Positions 1-7,096 of a stretch of 52,386 nt of DNA are shown here, in pieces (positions within the stretch are counted from its first letter, which is position 1; every line of letters begins with the position of its first letter). Origin of the DNA: Acidimicrobiales bacterium (GTDB lineage Bacteria; Actinomycetota; Acidimicrobiia; Acidimicrobiales; MedAcidi-G1); assembly GCA_030747595.1 (NCBI GenBank), contig JASLKK010000001.1, positions 189,747 through 242,132 of the forward strand, written 5' to 3'. The translations under genes and the position numbers were made by a program. The notes beneath the pieces are model-generated. The model worked only from the letters and a program-made list of their open reading frames with translations. It was not told where the DNA came from and ran no database searches.

Positions 1-1472
1 ACCACGTAGGCCACGTCGCCCACGTATCGCACGGCGAAGATCCGCTCGCCGCGACCCATGTCGCCCACCTGCCCGACCACTTCCAGCGCGCCATCGCGTC
101 GGGCTAGGACCGACACCATTGACTCGGCGTCCTCGTCGAAGCGCCACGGGCCCCCGGTGGTCGAGGCCACCCGTAGGTGTCCGTCGTGTTCAGACATGGA
201 GAACTGGTTCAGCAGGTGGCCGGGGACCTCGCCCGAGCCGGTGTAGGCGGCCTGCGTCGGACCGGAAACGTCGAACTGGTGGATGGCCGTGTCCCAGTTT
301 CGATCCCACCAGGAACGCTGCTGGTCGTCGGCCAGCGCATCGGGATCCACCCAGGCGTTGGTCGACACGTAGAGGTGCTGGTTGCCGGAGTAGACGGTCG
401 ACCCCTCGGCCAGCACGGCGGTCGTGGCGGGTCGGGACAGCGGTTCGACCAGTGGAACGGTGAGTACCGACAGGGTCGAGAGGCCGGCGAAGGTGGTGGG
501 ACGCGACACGTCGGTGCACTCGTGCAGCGGCCCCTCGACCACCGTCCCGTCGGCCGACTCCAGGACGAAGTCGGGCATCCAGTCGGCCAGGGTGGTCTCG
601 GCCACCACCTCCCGGTTGAAGCGGCGAGCCCGCTCCTCGCCGTTGGAGTTCTGCGGGTACACGAAGGGCAGTTCGTCGGGTGGTGTGGAGACGACCACTC
701 GGGCCGAGCCGCCGACCACACGGGTGGACACGTGGTAGCCCTCGACGGTGAGCACGTTGGCGATCTTCAGGTCGGTCGGATCCGACAGGTCGACCTCGAT
801 GAGGCTGGTCAGCGATCGCCATCCCCCCTCGGGTACGAGGCTGGAGAAGGCCGGCCGTAGTTCGGGATCCCCGTCGACGTGCGTATCGGCGATGAGCAGG
901 GCCCGATCGCCGGACAGGAGCATCTGGCGGCTCCAGTGGCCCTTGATGCGAAGGGAGTCGGTCAATGTCGCAGTGCCGCCTGCCACCGATACGTGGTGGA
1001 GTCGATCGTCCTCGATGACCAGGATCCGACGGCCGTCGGTCTTGATGAGGTCAGGTTCGTCGATGCCCAGTTCCTGAACGTTGGTACCCGAGTAGTCCTG
1101 CCCTTCGACGAGAGTCTCGTCGGCGGTCCGGGGGCTGAACGTCGCGGCCCCGTCACCCATCGAGTCTTCGGCCAGGGCCACCGCCTCCAGCATCACCGGG
1201 CCGCCGTACCGGCCCCCACTTAGGCCGTAGGGGCCGACCCGTTGCGCGGCCTCGGCCTGCAGATGGACCAGCAACTCGTCACACGCCGTGAAGGCAACGA
1301 GGCCGGCCGTCAACTCGGTGCCCGACACGTCGACCGCCCCGGTGGTTGTGGTGCGACCGCCGGACAGGCCGGGACCCTCGGGATCCTTTGCACACGCGCC
1401 GGCCAGCAGCACCATCATCAGGGGGGCCAGGACGGCGCCTAGGAGGCGCCCCGCGGGGTGTGGGTGGGTCAC
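1..1472 (-). CDS. Secreted beta-propeller lipoprotein (PF09826-like), 3' end outside the window
   Basis: The reading frame runs off the left edge with no stop, so only the first 490 codons are visible. The GTG start overlaps the leuD stop (GTGA), which makes it the last visible member of the leu operon. Residues 1-27 form a lipoprotein signal ending in the lipobox LAGAC (Cys27), so the protein is probably exported and lipid-anchored. At about residues 131-147 it carries NVQELGIDEPDLIKTDG, a hallmark of the secreted 'beta-propeller domain' family (PF09826, distant WD40-like). Repeated blade-like segments follow, including a conserved GHLLNQFSMSE stretch near residue 404. The molecular function of this family is unknown and nothing here reveals a ligand. 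Placement after leuD may be simple read-through rather than a functional link. Confidence 0.85.
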   Translation of the reverse strand, partial: MTHPHPAGRLLGAVLAPLMMVLLAGACAKDPEGPGLSGGRTTTTGAVDVSGTELTAGLVAFTACDELLVHLQAEAAQRVGPYGLSGGRYGGPVMLEAVALAEDSMGDGAATFSPRTADETLVEGQDYSGTNVQELGIDEPDLIKTDGRRILVIEDDRLHHVSVAGGTATLTDSLRIKGHWSRQMLLSGDRALLIADTHVDGDPELRPAFSSLVPEGGWRSLTSLIEVDLSDPTDLKIANVLTVEGYHVSTRVVGGSARVVVSTPPDELPFVYPQNSNGEERARRFNREVVAETTLADWMPDFVLESADGTVVEGPLHECTDVSRPTTFAGLSTLSVLTVPLVEPLSRPATTAVLAEGSTVYSGNQHLYVSTNAWVDPDALADDQQRSWWDRNWDTAIHQFDVSGPTQAAYTGSGEVPGHLLNQFSMSEHDGHLRVASTTGGPWRFDEDAESMVSVLARRDGALEVVGQVGDMGRGERIFAVRYVGDVAYV

Positions 1473-2062
1473 GCCGTAGTGGGCAGCCATGCCGGGCGAG
1501 TGGTCTCGTAGCCCTCGATGTCGGCTTCGTGGCGCAGAGAGATGCCGATGTCATCGAGTCCCTCGAGGAACCGCTCCCGGGTGGAGGGTTCCAGCGGAAA
1601 CGAGCACGAGATCCCGGCATCCGGTGCTTCAAGCGTCAGAGCGGCCACGTCCACGGTGATGACCAGATCGGGGTCGGCCTCCACGGCGTCGAGTAGGGCG
1701 GCGCCCACCTCATCGGACACCTGGACCGGCACCAGGCCGTTCTTGGTGCAGTTGTTGCGGAAGATGTCGGCGAACCGGGGTGAGACCACGGCACCGAATC
1801 CGTACTGTTGGATGGCCCACACGGCGTGCTCGCGTGACGAGCCCGTCCCAAAGTTGGGGCCGGCCACCAGAACGGCGGCCTCGGAGTAGCGCTCGTCGTT
1901 CAACACGAAGTTCCGGTCGTCGCGCCATTCGGAGAACAGGCCCTTGTCGAAACCGGTGCGTTCCACCCGCTTGAGCCAGTCGCTGGGGATGATCTGGTCG
2001 GTATCCACATCGGAGCGACGCAGTGGCACCCCGGTACCCGAGACGATCTGTACAGCTTCCAT
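1469..2062 (-). CDS. leuD: 3-isopropylmalate dehydratase small subunit
   Basis: The 197-aa product is the swivel-domain subunit of isopropylmalate isomerase, which with LeuC converts 2-isopropylmalate to 3-isopropylmalate in leucine biosynthesis in the cytoplasm. Family features are visible: the DVDTDQIIPSDWLKR segment near residue 15, and the GPNFGTGSSREHAVWAI signature in the middle. Length fits the family (about 200 aa). I start at the ATG whose product begins MEAVQIVSGTG. A longer in-frame extension would overlap leuC and has no similarity to LeuD. It lies 25 nt after leuC, so both subunits are almost certainly co-translated from one transcript. Confidence 0.96.
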   Translation of the reverse strand: MEAVQIVSGTGVPLRRSDVDTDQIIPSDWLKRVERTGFDKGLFSEWRDDRNFVLNDERYSEAAVLVAGPNFGTGSSREHAVWAIQQYGFGAVVSPRFADIFRNNCTKNGLVPVQVSDEVGAALLDAVEADPDLVITVDVAALTLEAPDAGISCSFPLEPSTRERFLEGLDDIGISLRHEADIEGYETTRPAWLPTTA

Positions 2063-2087
2063 GGTCGTGCTCCCTTCTTGTTCCGGG

Positions 2088-3521
2088 TCAGGCCAGGTCG
2101 GCCGGCGAGGCGAACGTGCCGGCGATGGCGGTGGCCGCGGCGACGGCCGGCGAGACCAGATGGGTGCGACCGCCCCGGCCCTGGCGGCCCTCGAAGTTGC
2201 GGTTGCTGGTGCTGGCACAGCGTTCGCCGGCCACCAACTTGTCGGGGTTCATGGCCAGGCACATCGAACAGCCGGGTTCCCGCCAGTCAAACCCGGCCTC
2301 GATGAACACCTCGGGCAGACCCTCCGCCTCGGCATGGTCCTTGACGACCCACGAGCCGGGCACCACCAGGGTTCGGATGCCGTCCTTCACCTTGCGGCCC
2401 CGGACCACCTCGGCGGCCGCACGGAGGTCCTCGATGCGGCTGTTGGTGCACGAGCCGATGAACACCGTGTCGACGGCCACGTCACGAATCGGCGTGCCGG
2501 CGGTGAGGCCCATGTAGTCGAGCGCTCGAGCCGCTGATTCCTGTTGACTGGGTTCGTCGAACGAGGACGGGTCGGGGACGTTGCCGTCCATACACATGAC
2601 CTGGCCCGGGTTGGTTCCCCACGAGACCTGGGGGGTGATCTCGGCGCCATCGAGCACGATCTCATGGTCGAAGGTGGCGCCCTCGTCGGTGACCAGCGTT
2701 CGCCAGTCGGACACTGCGGCGTCCCAGGCGGCGCCCGTCGGGGCGTGGGGGCGACCGGCCAGGTACTCGAAGGTGGTGTCGTCGGGGGCGATCAGGCCGG
2801 CCTTGGCGCCCGCTTCGATGGACATGTTGCACACCGTCATCCGTCCCTCCATGGAGAGGTTCCGGATCACCTCGCCCCGGTACTCGATGACCGAACCGAT
2901 GCCGCCGCCTGTGCCCAGTCGCCCGACGATGGCCAAGATCACATCCTTGGCCGTGGAGCCCTCAGGAAGCGTGCCGTTCACGGTCACCGCGAGGGTCCCC
3001 GGGCGTTGCTGGGGGAGGGTCTGGGTGGCCAGGACGTGTTCCACCTCGCTGGTGCCGATGCCAAAGGCCAGGGCACCGAATGCACCGTGGGTGCTGGTGT
3101 GGCTGTCGCCGCACACCACCGTCATGCCCGGCAGGGTGAGGCCCTTCTCGGGACCGATGACATGGACGATGCCCTGTCCGGGGTCGCCCATCGGGTAGTT
3201 CTTCACCCCGAACTCGTCGCAGTTGGCCCGTAGGGTCTCGATCTGGACACGGCTCACCGGGTCGGCGATGGGCTGGTCGATGTCTGCGGTGGGGACGTTG
3301 TGGTCCTCGGTGGCAACCGTCAACTCCGGGTGGCGGACCCGGCGTCCGGCCATGCGGAGCCCGTCGAAGGCCTGCGGGGAGGTGACCTCGTGGACCAGGT
3401 GTAGGTCGATGAACAGCAGGTCGGGCTGGCCGCCGGTGGCCCGAACGACATGGCGGTCCCAGACTTTTTGGCTGAGGGTCCTCGGTTCGCTGAGGGTTCT
3501 GGTGCTGTCGGAACCGGGCAT
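2088..3521 (-). CDS. leuC: 3-isopropylmalate dehydratase large subunit
   Basis: The 477-aa product is the aconitase-fold catalytic subunit of isopropylmalate isomerase and binds a [4Fe-4S] cluster. The three cluster cysteines are present as Cys358 in the [11 protein letters not shown] motif and Cys418/Cys421 in [11 protein letters not shown]. The [12 protein letters not shown] motif lies at residues 138-149. Length matches bacterial LeuC. An AGGAG Shine-Dalgarno sequence 5 nt upstream supports the ATG chosen. A GC-rich hairpin lies 17 nt upstream of the start, in the gap after the TlpA-like gene, and could mark a partial stop or a processing site. The gene order leuC-leuD is the usual one. 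Confidence 0.97.
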   Translation of the reverse strand: MPGSDSTRTLSEPRTLSQKVWDRHVVRATGGQPDLLFIDLHLVHEVTSPQAFDGLRMAGRRVRHPELTVATEDHNVPTADIDQPIADPVSRVQIETLRANCDEFGVKNYPMGDPGQGIVHVIGPEKGLTLPGMTVVCGDSHTSTHGAFGALAFGIGTSEVEHVLATQTLPQQRPGTLAVTVNGTLPEGSTAKDVILAIVGRLGTGGGIGSVIEYRGEVIRNLSMEGRMTVCNMSIEAGAKAGLIAPDDTTFEYLAGRPHAPTGAAWDAAVSDWRTLVTDEGATFDHEIVLDGAEITPQVSWGTNPGQVMCMDGNVPDPSSFDEPSQQESAARALDYMGLTAGTPIRDVAVDTVFIGSCTNSRIEDLRAAAEVVRGRKVKDGIRTLVVPGSWVVKDHAEAEGLPEVFIEAGFDWREPGCSMCLAMNPDKLVAGERCASTSNRNFEGRQGRGGRTHLVSPAVAAATAIAGTFASPADLA

Positions 3522-3537
3522 GGTTGCTCCTGGGCAT

Positions 3538-3557
3538 GCCCGGCGCGTCGGCCGGGC
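3538..3557 (-). promoter_or_regulatory. GC-rich hairpin in the leuC leader
   Basis: A perfect 7-bp inverted repeat (gcccggc / gccgggc) with a 6-nt loop sits between the TlpA-like gene and leuC, just upstream of the leuC Shine-Dalgarno sequence. No T-tract follows on the minus strand, so it is not a classical intrinsic terminator. It could attenuate read-through or stabilise the leuC mRNA. I found no leucine-rich leader peptide in the 86-nt gap, so classical leu attenuation is not supported. Confidence 0.3.
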
Positions 3558-3607
3558 GAGATCGGGTCCGTTCAGGATACGGGTGGTTGGGTTGCAGGTG
3601 TCGGAGG

Positions 3608-4165
3608 TCAGGTGTCGCGGGAACGAGCCCGGTCGATCAGGTTGAGGGCATCCTGCACGTCAAGTTCGCTGACGTCGGTTACCAGTGACCCGCCGGCGCT
3701 AATGGCCACTGCCGCCGGGTGGCCCACGATCCCGAACCGGAGGTGCACCTCGCCGTCGTCGGCGATGTTGGGAAATCCGGTGATACCCCACTCGGCGACC
3801 GTCTCCGTCGCCAAGTCCATTCGGTCAGCGGGAATGGTGGAGACGCCGATGACGGTGACGCCCGGAATGGTGCTCAGTTCGACGACCGCCGAACTCTCCC
3901 TTCGACACGTCACTCACGTGGGTGTCCAGAACCAGAACAGGACGTCTTGGCCGGCCACGCTGGTTCCATCGAACAGCTCGCCGCCTACCAGGGTGGCCGT
4001 GAACTCCAGCTCGACTGGAATCTCGTACGGCACGGGTTCTGACTCGGACGCCCGAGACGGCTCCGAGACCGCCCCGACCTCGGCGACTTGCGTGTCGTGG
4101 GATCCGGATGTGCAGGCGGCAGCGAGGAGGGTCAGGGCCACGAAGATGCCGACATCTCGTCTCAC
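3608..4165 (-). CDS. TlpA/DsbE-like thioredoxin lipoprotein, candidate selenoprotein (in-frame UGA in the active site)
   Basis: Read straight through one in-frame TGA, this frame gives a 185-aa secreted thioredoxin-fold protein. The signal ends in lipobox LAAAC (Cys18). The segment [18 protein letters not shown] leads into FWFWTPT, where homologues such as mycobacterial MPT53/DsbE have WFWAPWCPTC. Here the first active-site position is TGA (codon 84, bases 3914-3916), followed by V-T-C87, giving a UxxC motif. After the TGA the fold continues normally: VTVIGVST, then the cis-proline motif GHP (Pro150) and the C-terminal helix. A hairpin begins three bases after the TGA and may be a SECIS element. 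TAGGGT lies 6 nt before the GTG start, suggesting a leaderless transcript. The other reading is a nonsense mutation leaving two fragments of 83 and 101 aa. I favour Sec because the stop falls exactly on a redox Cys position and the downstream frame shows no decay. The gene lies upstream of leuC on the same strand. Confidence 0.75.
3881..3911 (-). promoter_or_regulatory. Candidate bacterial SECIS hairpin immediately after the in-frame UGA
   Basis: Counted from the base after the UGA, nucleotides 3-6 (GACG) pair with 30-33 (CGUC). Nucleotides 7-13 (UGUCGAA) pair with 21-27 (UUCGGCG), including two G-U pairs. A two-base bulge (GU) lies on the 3' side, and the apical loop is GGGAGAG. Bacterial SECIS elements are stem-loops just 3' of the UGA with a G at the start of the apical loop, and this one has it. 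The loop begins 13 nt after the UGA, slightly closer than the 16-37 nt I recall for the bacterial model, so the match is good but imperfect. Confidence 0.5.
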
Positions 4166-4171
4166 GCTGCG

Positions 4172-4177
4172 ACCCTA
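4172..4177 (-). promoter_or_regulatory. -10 box of a leaderless promoter for the TlpA-like gene
   Basis: TAGGGT on the minus strand is followed by exactly 6 nt and then the GTG start of the thioredoxin-like gene. This TAnnnT-N6/7-start layout is typical of leaderless actinobacterial transcripts. No Shine-Dalgarno sequence and no clear -35 box are visible. A matching plus-strand box lies 7 nt away, making a compact divergent promoter. Confidence 0.5.
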
Positions 4178-4184
4178 GGCGGGG

Positions 4185-4190
4185 TACCGT
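4185..4190 (+). promoter_or_regulatory. -10 box of a leaderless promoter for the lipoate/lpd operon
   Basis: TACCGT is followed by 7 nt and the ATG of a 29-codon ORF that is coupled to the dihydrolipoyl dehydrogenase gene. It probably drives the small ORF, lpd and, if there is read-through, E2 and the lipB-lipA fusion. No -35 consensus is visible. Confidence 0.5.
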
Positions 4191-4197
4191 CGCTGCC

Positions 4198-4287
4198 ATG
4201 AGCACGAGGATGCTGATCATCTCTGCACTCTTGTGTGGCATGGCCCTCCTGGTGGCCTTCACCGTGCAGGTGGTGGTGGCCCGGTGA
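4198..4287 (+). CDS. 29-aa single-pass membrane peptide coupled to lpd
   Basis: ATG to TGA encodes a 29-residue peptide starting MSTRMLIISALLC. After a short basic N terminus (Arg4), nearly the whole chain is hydrophobic and long enough for one membrane helix, ending in Arg. Two points support it as a real gene despite its size: a TACCGT box 7 nt upstream gives a leaderless start, and its TGA overlaps the GTG start of lpd (GTGA), the same coupling used by other gene pairs here. I do not recognise the family. It could be a membrane tether or a translated leader controlling lpd. Confidence 0.5.
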   Translation: MSTRMLIISALLCGMALLVAFTVQVVVAR

Positions 4288-5756
4288 CCCGACCCATGGT
4301 TCTGGGCCTCGGTGGGTCGTCGCTGGTTCAGCACGATCTCGTTGTCATCGGTGGTGGCCCGGCGGGCTACGCGGCGGCCCTGTACGGCGCAGCTGCCGGC
4401 CTCGACGTCGGCCTGGTCGAGGAACACCTGCTGGGTGGCACCTGCCTTCACGTCGGGTGCATTCCGGCCAAGGAACTGCTGGAGACGGCCTCCGTGCTGC
4501 GAACCGTCCGCGACGCTGCCACCTTCGGGGTGGGCATCCCCGGGGCTGGTGAACACGAACCGGTTGTCGACCTGGCAGTGAGCCAGGTCCGCAAGCAGAA
4601 GGTCATCGATGGGTTGGCCAAGGGAGTGGCGTCGCTCCTAAAAGGCCGGGATGTCACCGTCTATGACGGAACCGGTCGATTGAGTGCCGCCCACGTCGTG
4701 TCCATCGACCACGGTGAGGGCGACCCCACCCTGGTGGTGGCTGAGCACATCGTGCTGGCCACCGGGTCGTCGCCCCGCACCATCCCCGGCTTCGAAATCG
4801 ACGGCACCCTGGTGGTGACCAGCGACGAGCTGCTGTCCATCGACCGGGTGCCCGCCCGGGTGGCTGTCATCGGCGGCGGGGCCATCGGCTGTGAATTTGC
4901 TTCGATGCTCTCGGACTACGGGTCGGACGTCACGCTGCTGGAGGCTGCCCCGGAGATCTTGGTGGGATGCGATGCCGACGTGGCCACAGCCATCCGTCGG
5001 TCCTTCCGTCGGCGCAAGATCGACGTCCACGTCGGGACAGCGGTGCACGGCCACCGGCCGACGGACAACGGAGCCACCGTCGTGAGCCACGGGCCGATCG
5101 ATTCCGACGATGAGTCGGTCGATTTGGAGGTGGACTTGGTAGTGGTCTCGGTGGGTCGTCGGCCACGCGGAGACTCCGCGGGCCTGGTCGGCACCAGGGT
5201 CGTCGTCGACGAGCGCGGTTTCGTGGAGGTGGACGATCGACTTCGCACCGGGGAGCCCGGCGTCTATGCGGTGGGTGACGTGGTGGCCACGCCGCAGCTG
5301 GCCCATGTGGGCTTCGCCGAGGGCATGTTCGTGGTGGGCGACCTGCTGGGCGAATCACCGAAGCCCATCGACCCGTCTACCGTGCCGTGGTGCATCTACA
5401 CCCACCCGGAGGTGGCATTCGCCGGGCTGACCGAAGCCGGGGCGATCGCCGCCGGCCACGACGTGGTGGTGAGCAGCCACCGGTACGTCTCCAACGGCCG
5501 GGCCTTGATCGTGGGTGAGACCGAGGGTCTGGTGAAGGTGGTGGCCGAGAAGGACGCCGACGGCCGGGCGGGACGGATCCTGGGCGTCCACATGGTCGGA
5601 CCATGGGTCACCGAGCAACTCGGACAGGGCTATCTGGCCGTCAACTGGGAGGCCACGGTCGACGAGGTGGCGACCTTCATCCAACCCCACCCGACCCTCA
5701 GCGAACTCTTCGGCGAGACGGTGCTGTCGCTGACCGGCCGCGCCCTTCACGGCTGA
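4284..5756 (+). CDS. lpdA: Dihydrolipoyl dehydrogenase (E3)
   Basis: This FAD-dependent oxidoreductase reoxidises dihydrolipoyl groups of 2-oxo-acid dehydrogenase complexes with NAD+. An N-terminal FAD-binding motif (DLVVIGGGPAGYAAAL) is followed by the redox disulfide in GGTCLHVGCIPAK (Cys54/Cys59). An NAD-binding Rossmann motif (VAVIGGGAIGCEFASML), the second FAD motif (GVYAVGDV) and the C-terminal catalytic HPTLSE (His469, Glu474) complete the set. The 490-aa length is slightly long because of about 15 extra N-terminal residues. I take the GTG overlapping the upstream 29-codon ORF; the ATG four codons later is possible. It precedes the lipoyl-bearing E2 gene by 17 nt. Confidence 0.95.
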   Translation: MTRPMVLGLGGSSLVQHDLVVIGGGPAGYAAALYGAAAGLDVGLVEEHLLGGTCLHVGCIPAKELLETASVLRTVRDAATFGVGIPGAGEHEPVVDLAVSQVRKQKVIDGLAKGVASLLKGRDVTVYDGTGRLSAAHVVSIDHGEGDPTLVVAEHIVLATGSSPRTIPGFEIDGTLVVTSDELLSIDRVPARVAVIGGGAIGCEFASMLSDYGSDVTLLEAAPEILVGCDADVATAIRRSFRRRKIDVHVGTAVHGHRPTDNGATVVSHGPIDSDDESVDLEVDLVVVSVGRRPRGDSAGLVGTRVVVDERGFVEVDDRLRTGEPGVYAVGDVVATPQLAHVGFAEGMFVVGDLLGESPKPIDPSTVPWCIYTHPEVAFAGLTEAGAIAAGHDVVVSSHRYVSNGRALIVGETEGLVKVVAEKDADGRAGRILGVHMVGPWVTEQLGQGYLAVNWEATVDEVATFIQPHPTLSELFGETVLSLTGRALHG

Positions 5757-5773
5757 TCAGCGGATCGATCGAC

Positions 5774-7096
5774 ATGGCCGACGTCTTCCTTCCGCAACTC
5801 GGTGAGACGATCACCGAGGGGACCATTACCCGCTGGTTCGTGGGCGTCGGTGACTCGGTGGCCGTCGACCAGCCTCTGTACGAGGTTTCCACCGACAAGG
5901 TCGACTCGGAGGTGCCGTCCCCGCTGGCTGGTGTGCTGGCCGAAATCGTGGCCGGCGAGGGAGCGCTTGTCGCCGTCGGAGCGCTCCTCTGCCGTGTCGA
6001 TCCCGCTGGCTCCACCGCTGCTGCACCCGGGACGGTTTCGGACGTCGCCACTGGCCCGGCCGCTGCGTCTTCCCCAATGACATCGACCGAACCGGTGTCG
6101 TCGTCGGTGTCGTCTTCGGGATCGTCGACAGCTGACATCGGTGGTGGACTTGGCGGGGGTGTCGCGCCGCCTGGGTCGACCGGGGTGGGGGCATCGGGGT
6201 CAGGCGGGAGCCGGGGGTCTGGAGGCAGTCGTGGGAGCGGACTGCTATTGAGTCCGGTGGTGCGGAGGTTGTTGTCCGAGCATGGGGTGGATCCGGTCCG
6301 GGTGACGGGGACGGGGGTGGCCGGGCGCATCACCCGGGCTGACGTAGAGAGGTTCCTTCGGGACAACCCCGGCCGGGCCGAGCCGTTTGACGGGATCCGT
6401 CGGGCCACGGCGCGCCACATGGTGGCGTCCAAGGCCACGTCGCCCCATGTGCTCACCGCCATGGAGGTCGACTACACGGCGGTCGACGTCGTCCGGCTGG
6501 CCGAAAAGGACGCGTGGCGTACCGCCGAGGGCACCAGCCTCACCTACCTGCCGTTCATCGTGTCGGCCCTATGTGGAGCCCTGGCCGAATTTCCGCGACT
6601 CAACGCCTCGGTGGGGGACGACGAACTCATCGTGCACGGCACCGTCAACCTCGCGGTGGCCGTCGATCTGGACTTTGAGGGGTTGGTGGCACCGGTGGTA
6701 CGGGGTGTGGACGAGCGATCCATCCAGGACGTGGCACGCGCCATCGTCGACGTGGCCACACGGGCCCGTAGCCGGTCGTTGGTCCCTGACGACCTGGCCG
6801 GCGGGACGTTCACGGTGACCAACCCCGGGCAGTACGGCACGCTGTTCCAGTTCCCGATCATCAACCAACCTCAGGTGGCCATCCTCTCGACGGACGGCAT
6901 CGCCCGACGCCCCGCGGTGGTCGTCGACGATGACGGGCACGAGTCGATCGAAGCCCGATCGATGGGTGTGCTGGCCCTTGCCTGGGACCACCGGGCATTT
7001 GACGGGGCCTACGCGGCGGCCTTCCTCCGGTCAATGAAGCAGACCCTGGAGGGAGCCGACTGGGCCGCTCGATGGGCGGTCGGCGCCGACCGGTGA
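5774..7096 (+). CDS. sucB: Dihydrolipoamide acyltransferase (E2) of a 2-oxo-acid dehydrogenase complex
   Basis: The 440-aa product has a single N-terminal lipoyl domain (residues 1-78) with the lipoyl lysine Lys42 in VSTDKVDSEVPSP. A flexible Ser/Gly/Thr/Pro-rich linker follows, then an E3/E1-binding domain at about 157-192 (LLSPVVRRLL to TRADVERFL) and a CAT-like catalytic domain. That domain ends in AWDHRAFDG, with the catalytic His406 and Asp410. The linker contains short GGSRGS-type repeats. The lipoyl domain most resembles actinobacterial SucB, but a branched-chain E2 cannot be excluded without an E1 gene in view. Its TGA overlaps the GTG of the lipB-lipA fusion, coupling the lipoyl acceptor to the enzymes that make its cofactor. 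Confidence 0.9.
   Translation: MADVFLPQLGETITEGTITRWFVGVGDSVAVDQPLYEVSTDKVDSEVPSPLAGVLAEIVAGEGALVAVGALLCRVDPAGSTAAAPGTVSDVATGPAAASSPMTSTEPVSSSVSSSGSSTADIGGGLGGGVAPPGSTGVGASGSGGSRGSGGSRGSGLLLSPVVRRLLSEHGVDPVRVTGTGVAGRITRADVERFLRDNPGRAEPFDGIRRATARHMVASKATSPHVLTAMEVDYTAVDVVRLAEKDAWRTAEGTSLTYLPFIVSALCGALAEFPRLNASVGDDELIVHGTVNLAVAVDLDFEGLVAPVVRGVDERSIQDVARAIVDVATRARSRSLVPDDLAGGTFTVTNPGQYGTLFQFPIINQPQVAILSTDGIARRPAVVVDDDGHESIEARSMGVLALAWDHRAFDGAYAAAFLRSMKQTLEGADWAARWAVGADR

Noticed and set aside
3608-3913. Independent 101-aa gene starting at the GTG just after the TGA
   Set aside because: It would start inside the thioredoxin active site and lack the first half of the fold; no Shine-Dalgarno or promoter box. 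One gene with recoded TGA explains both halves.
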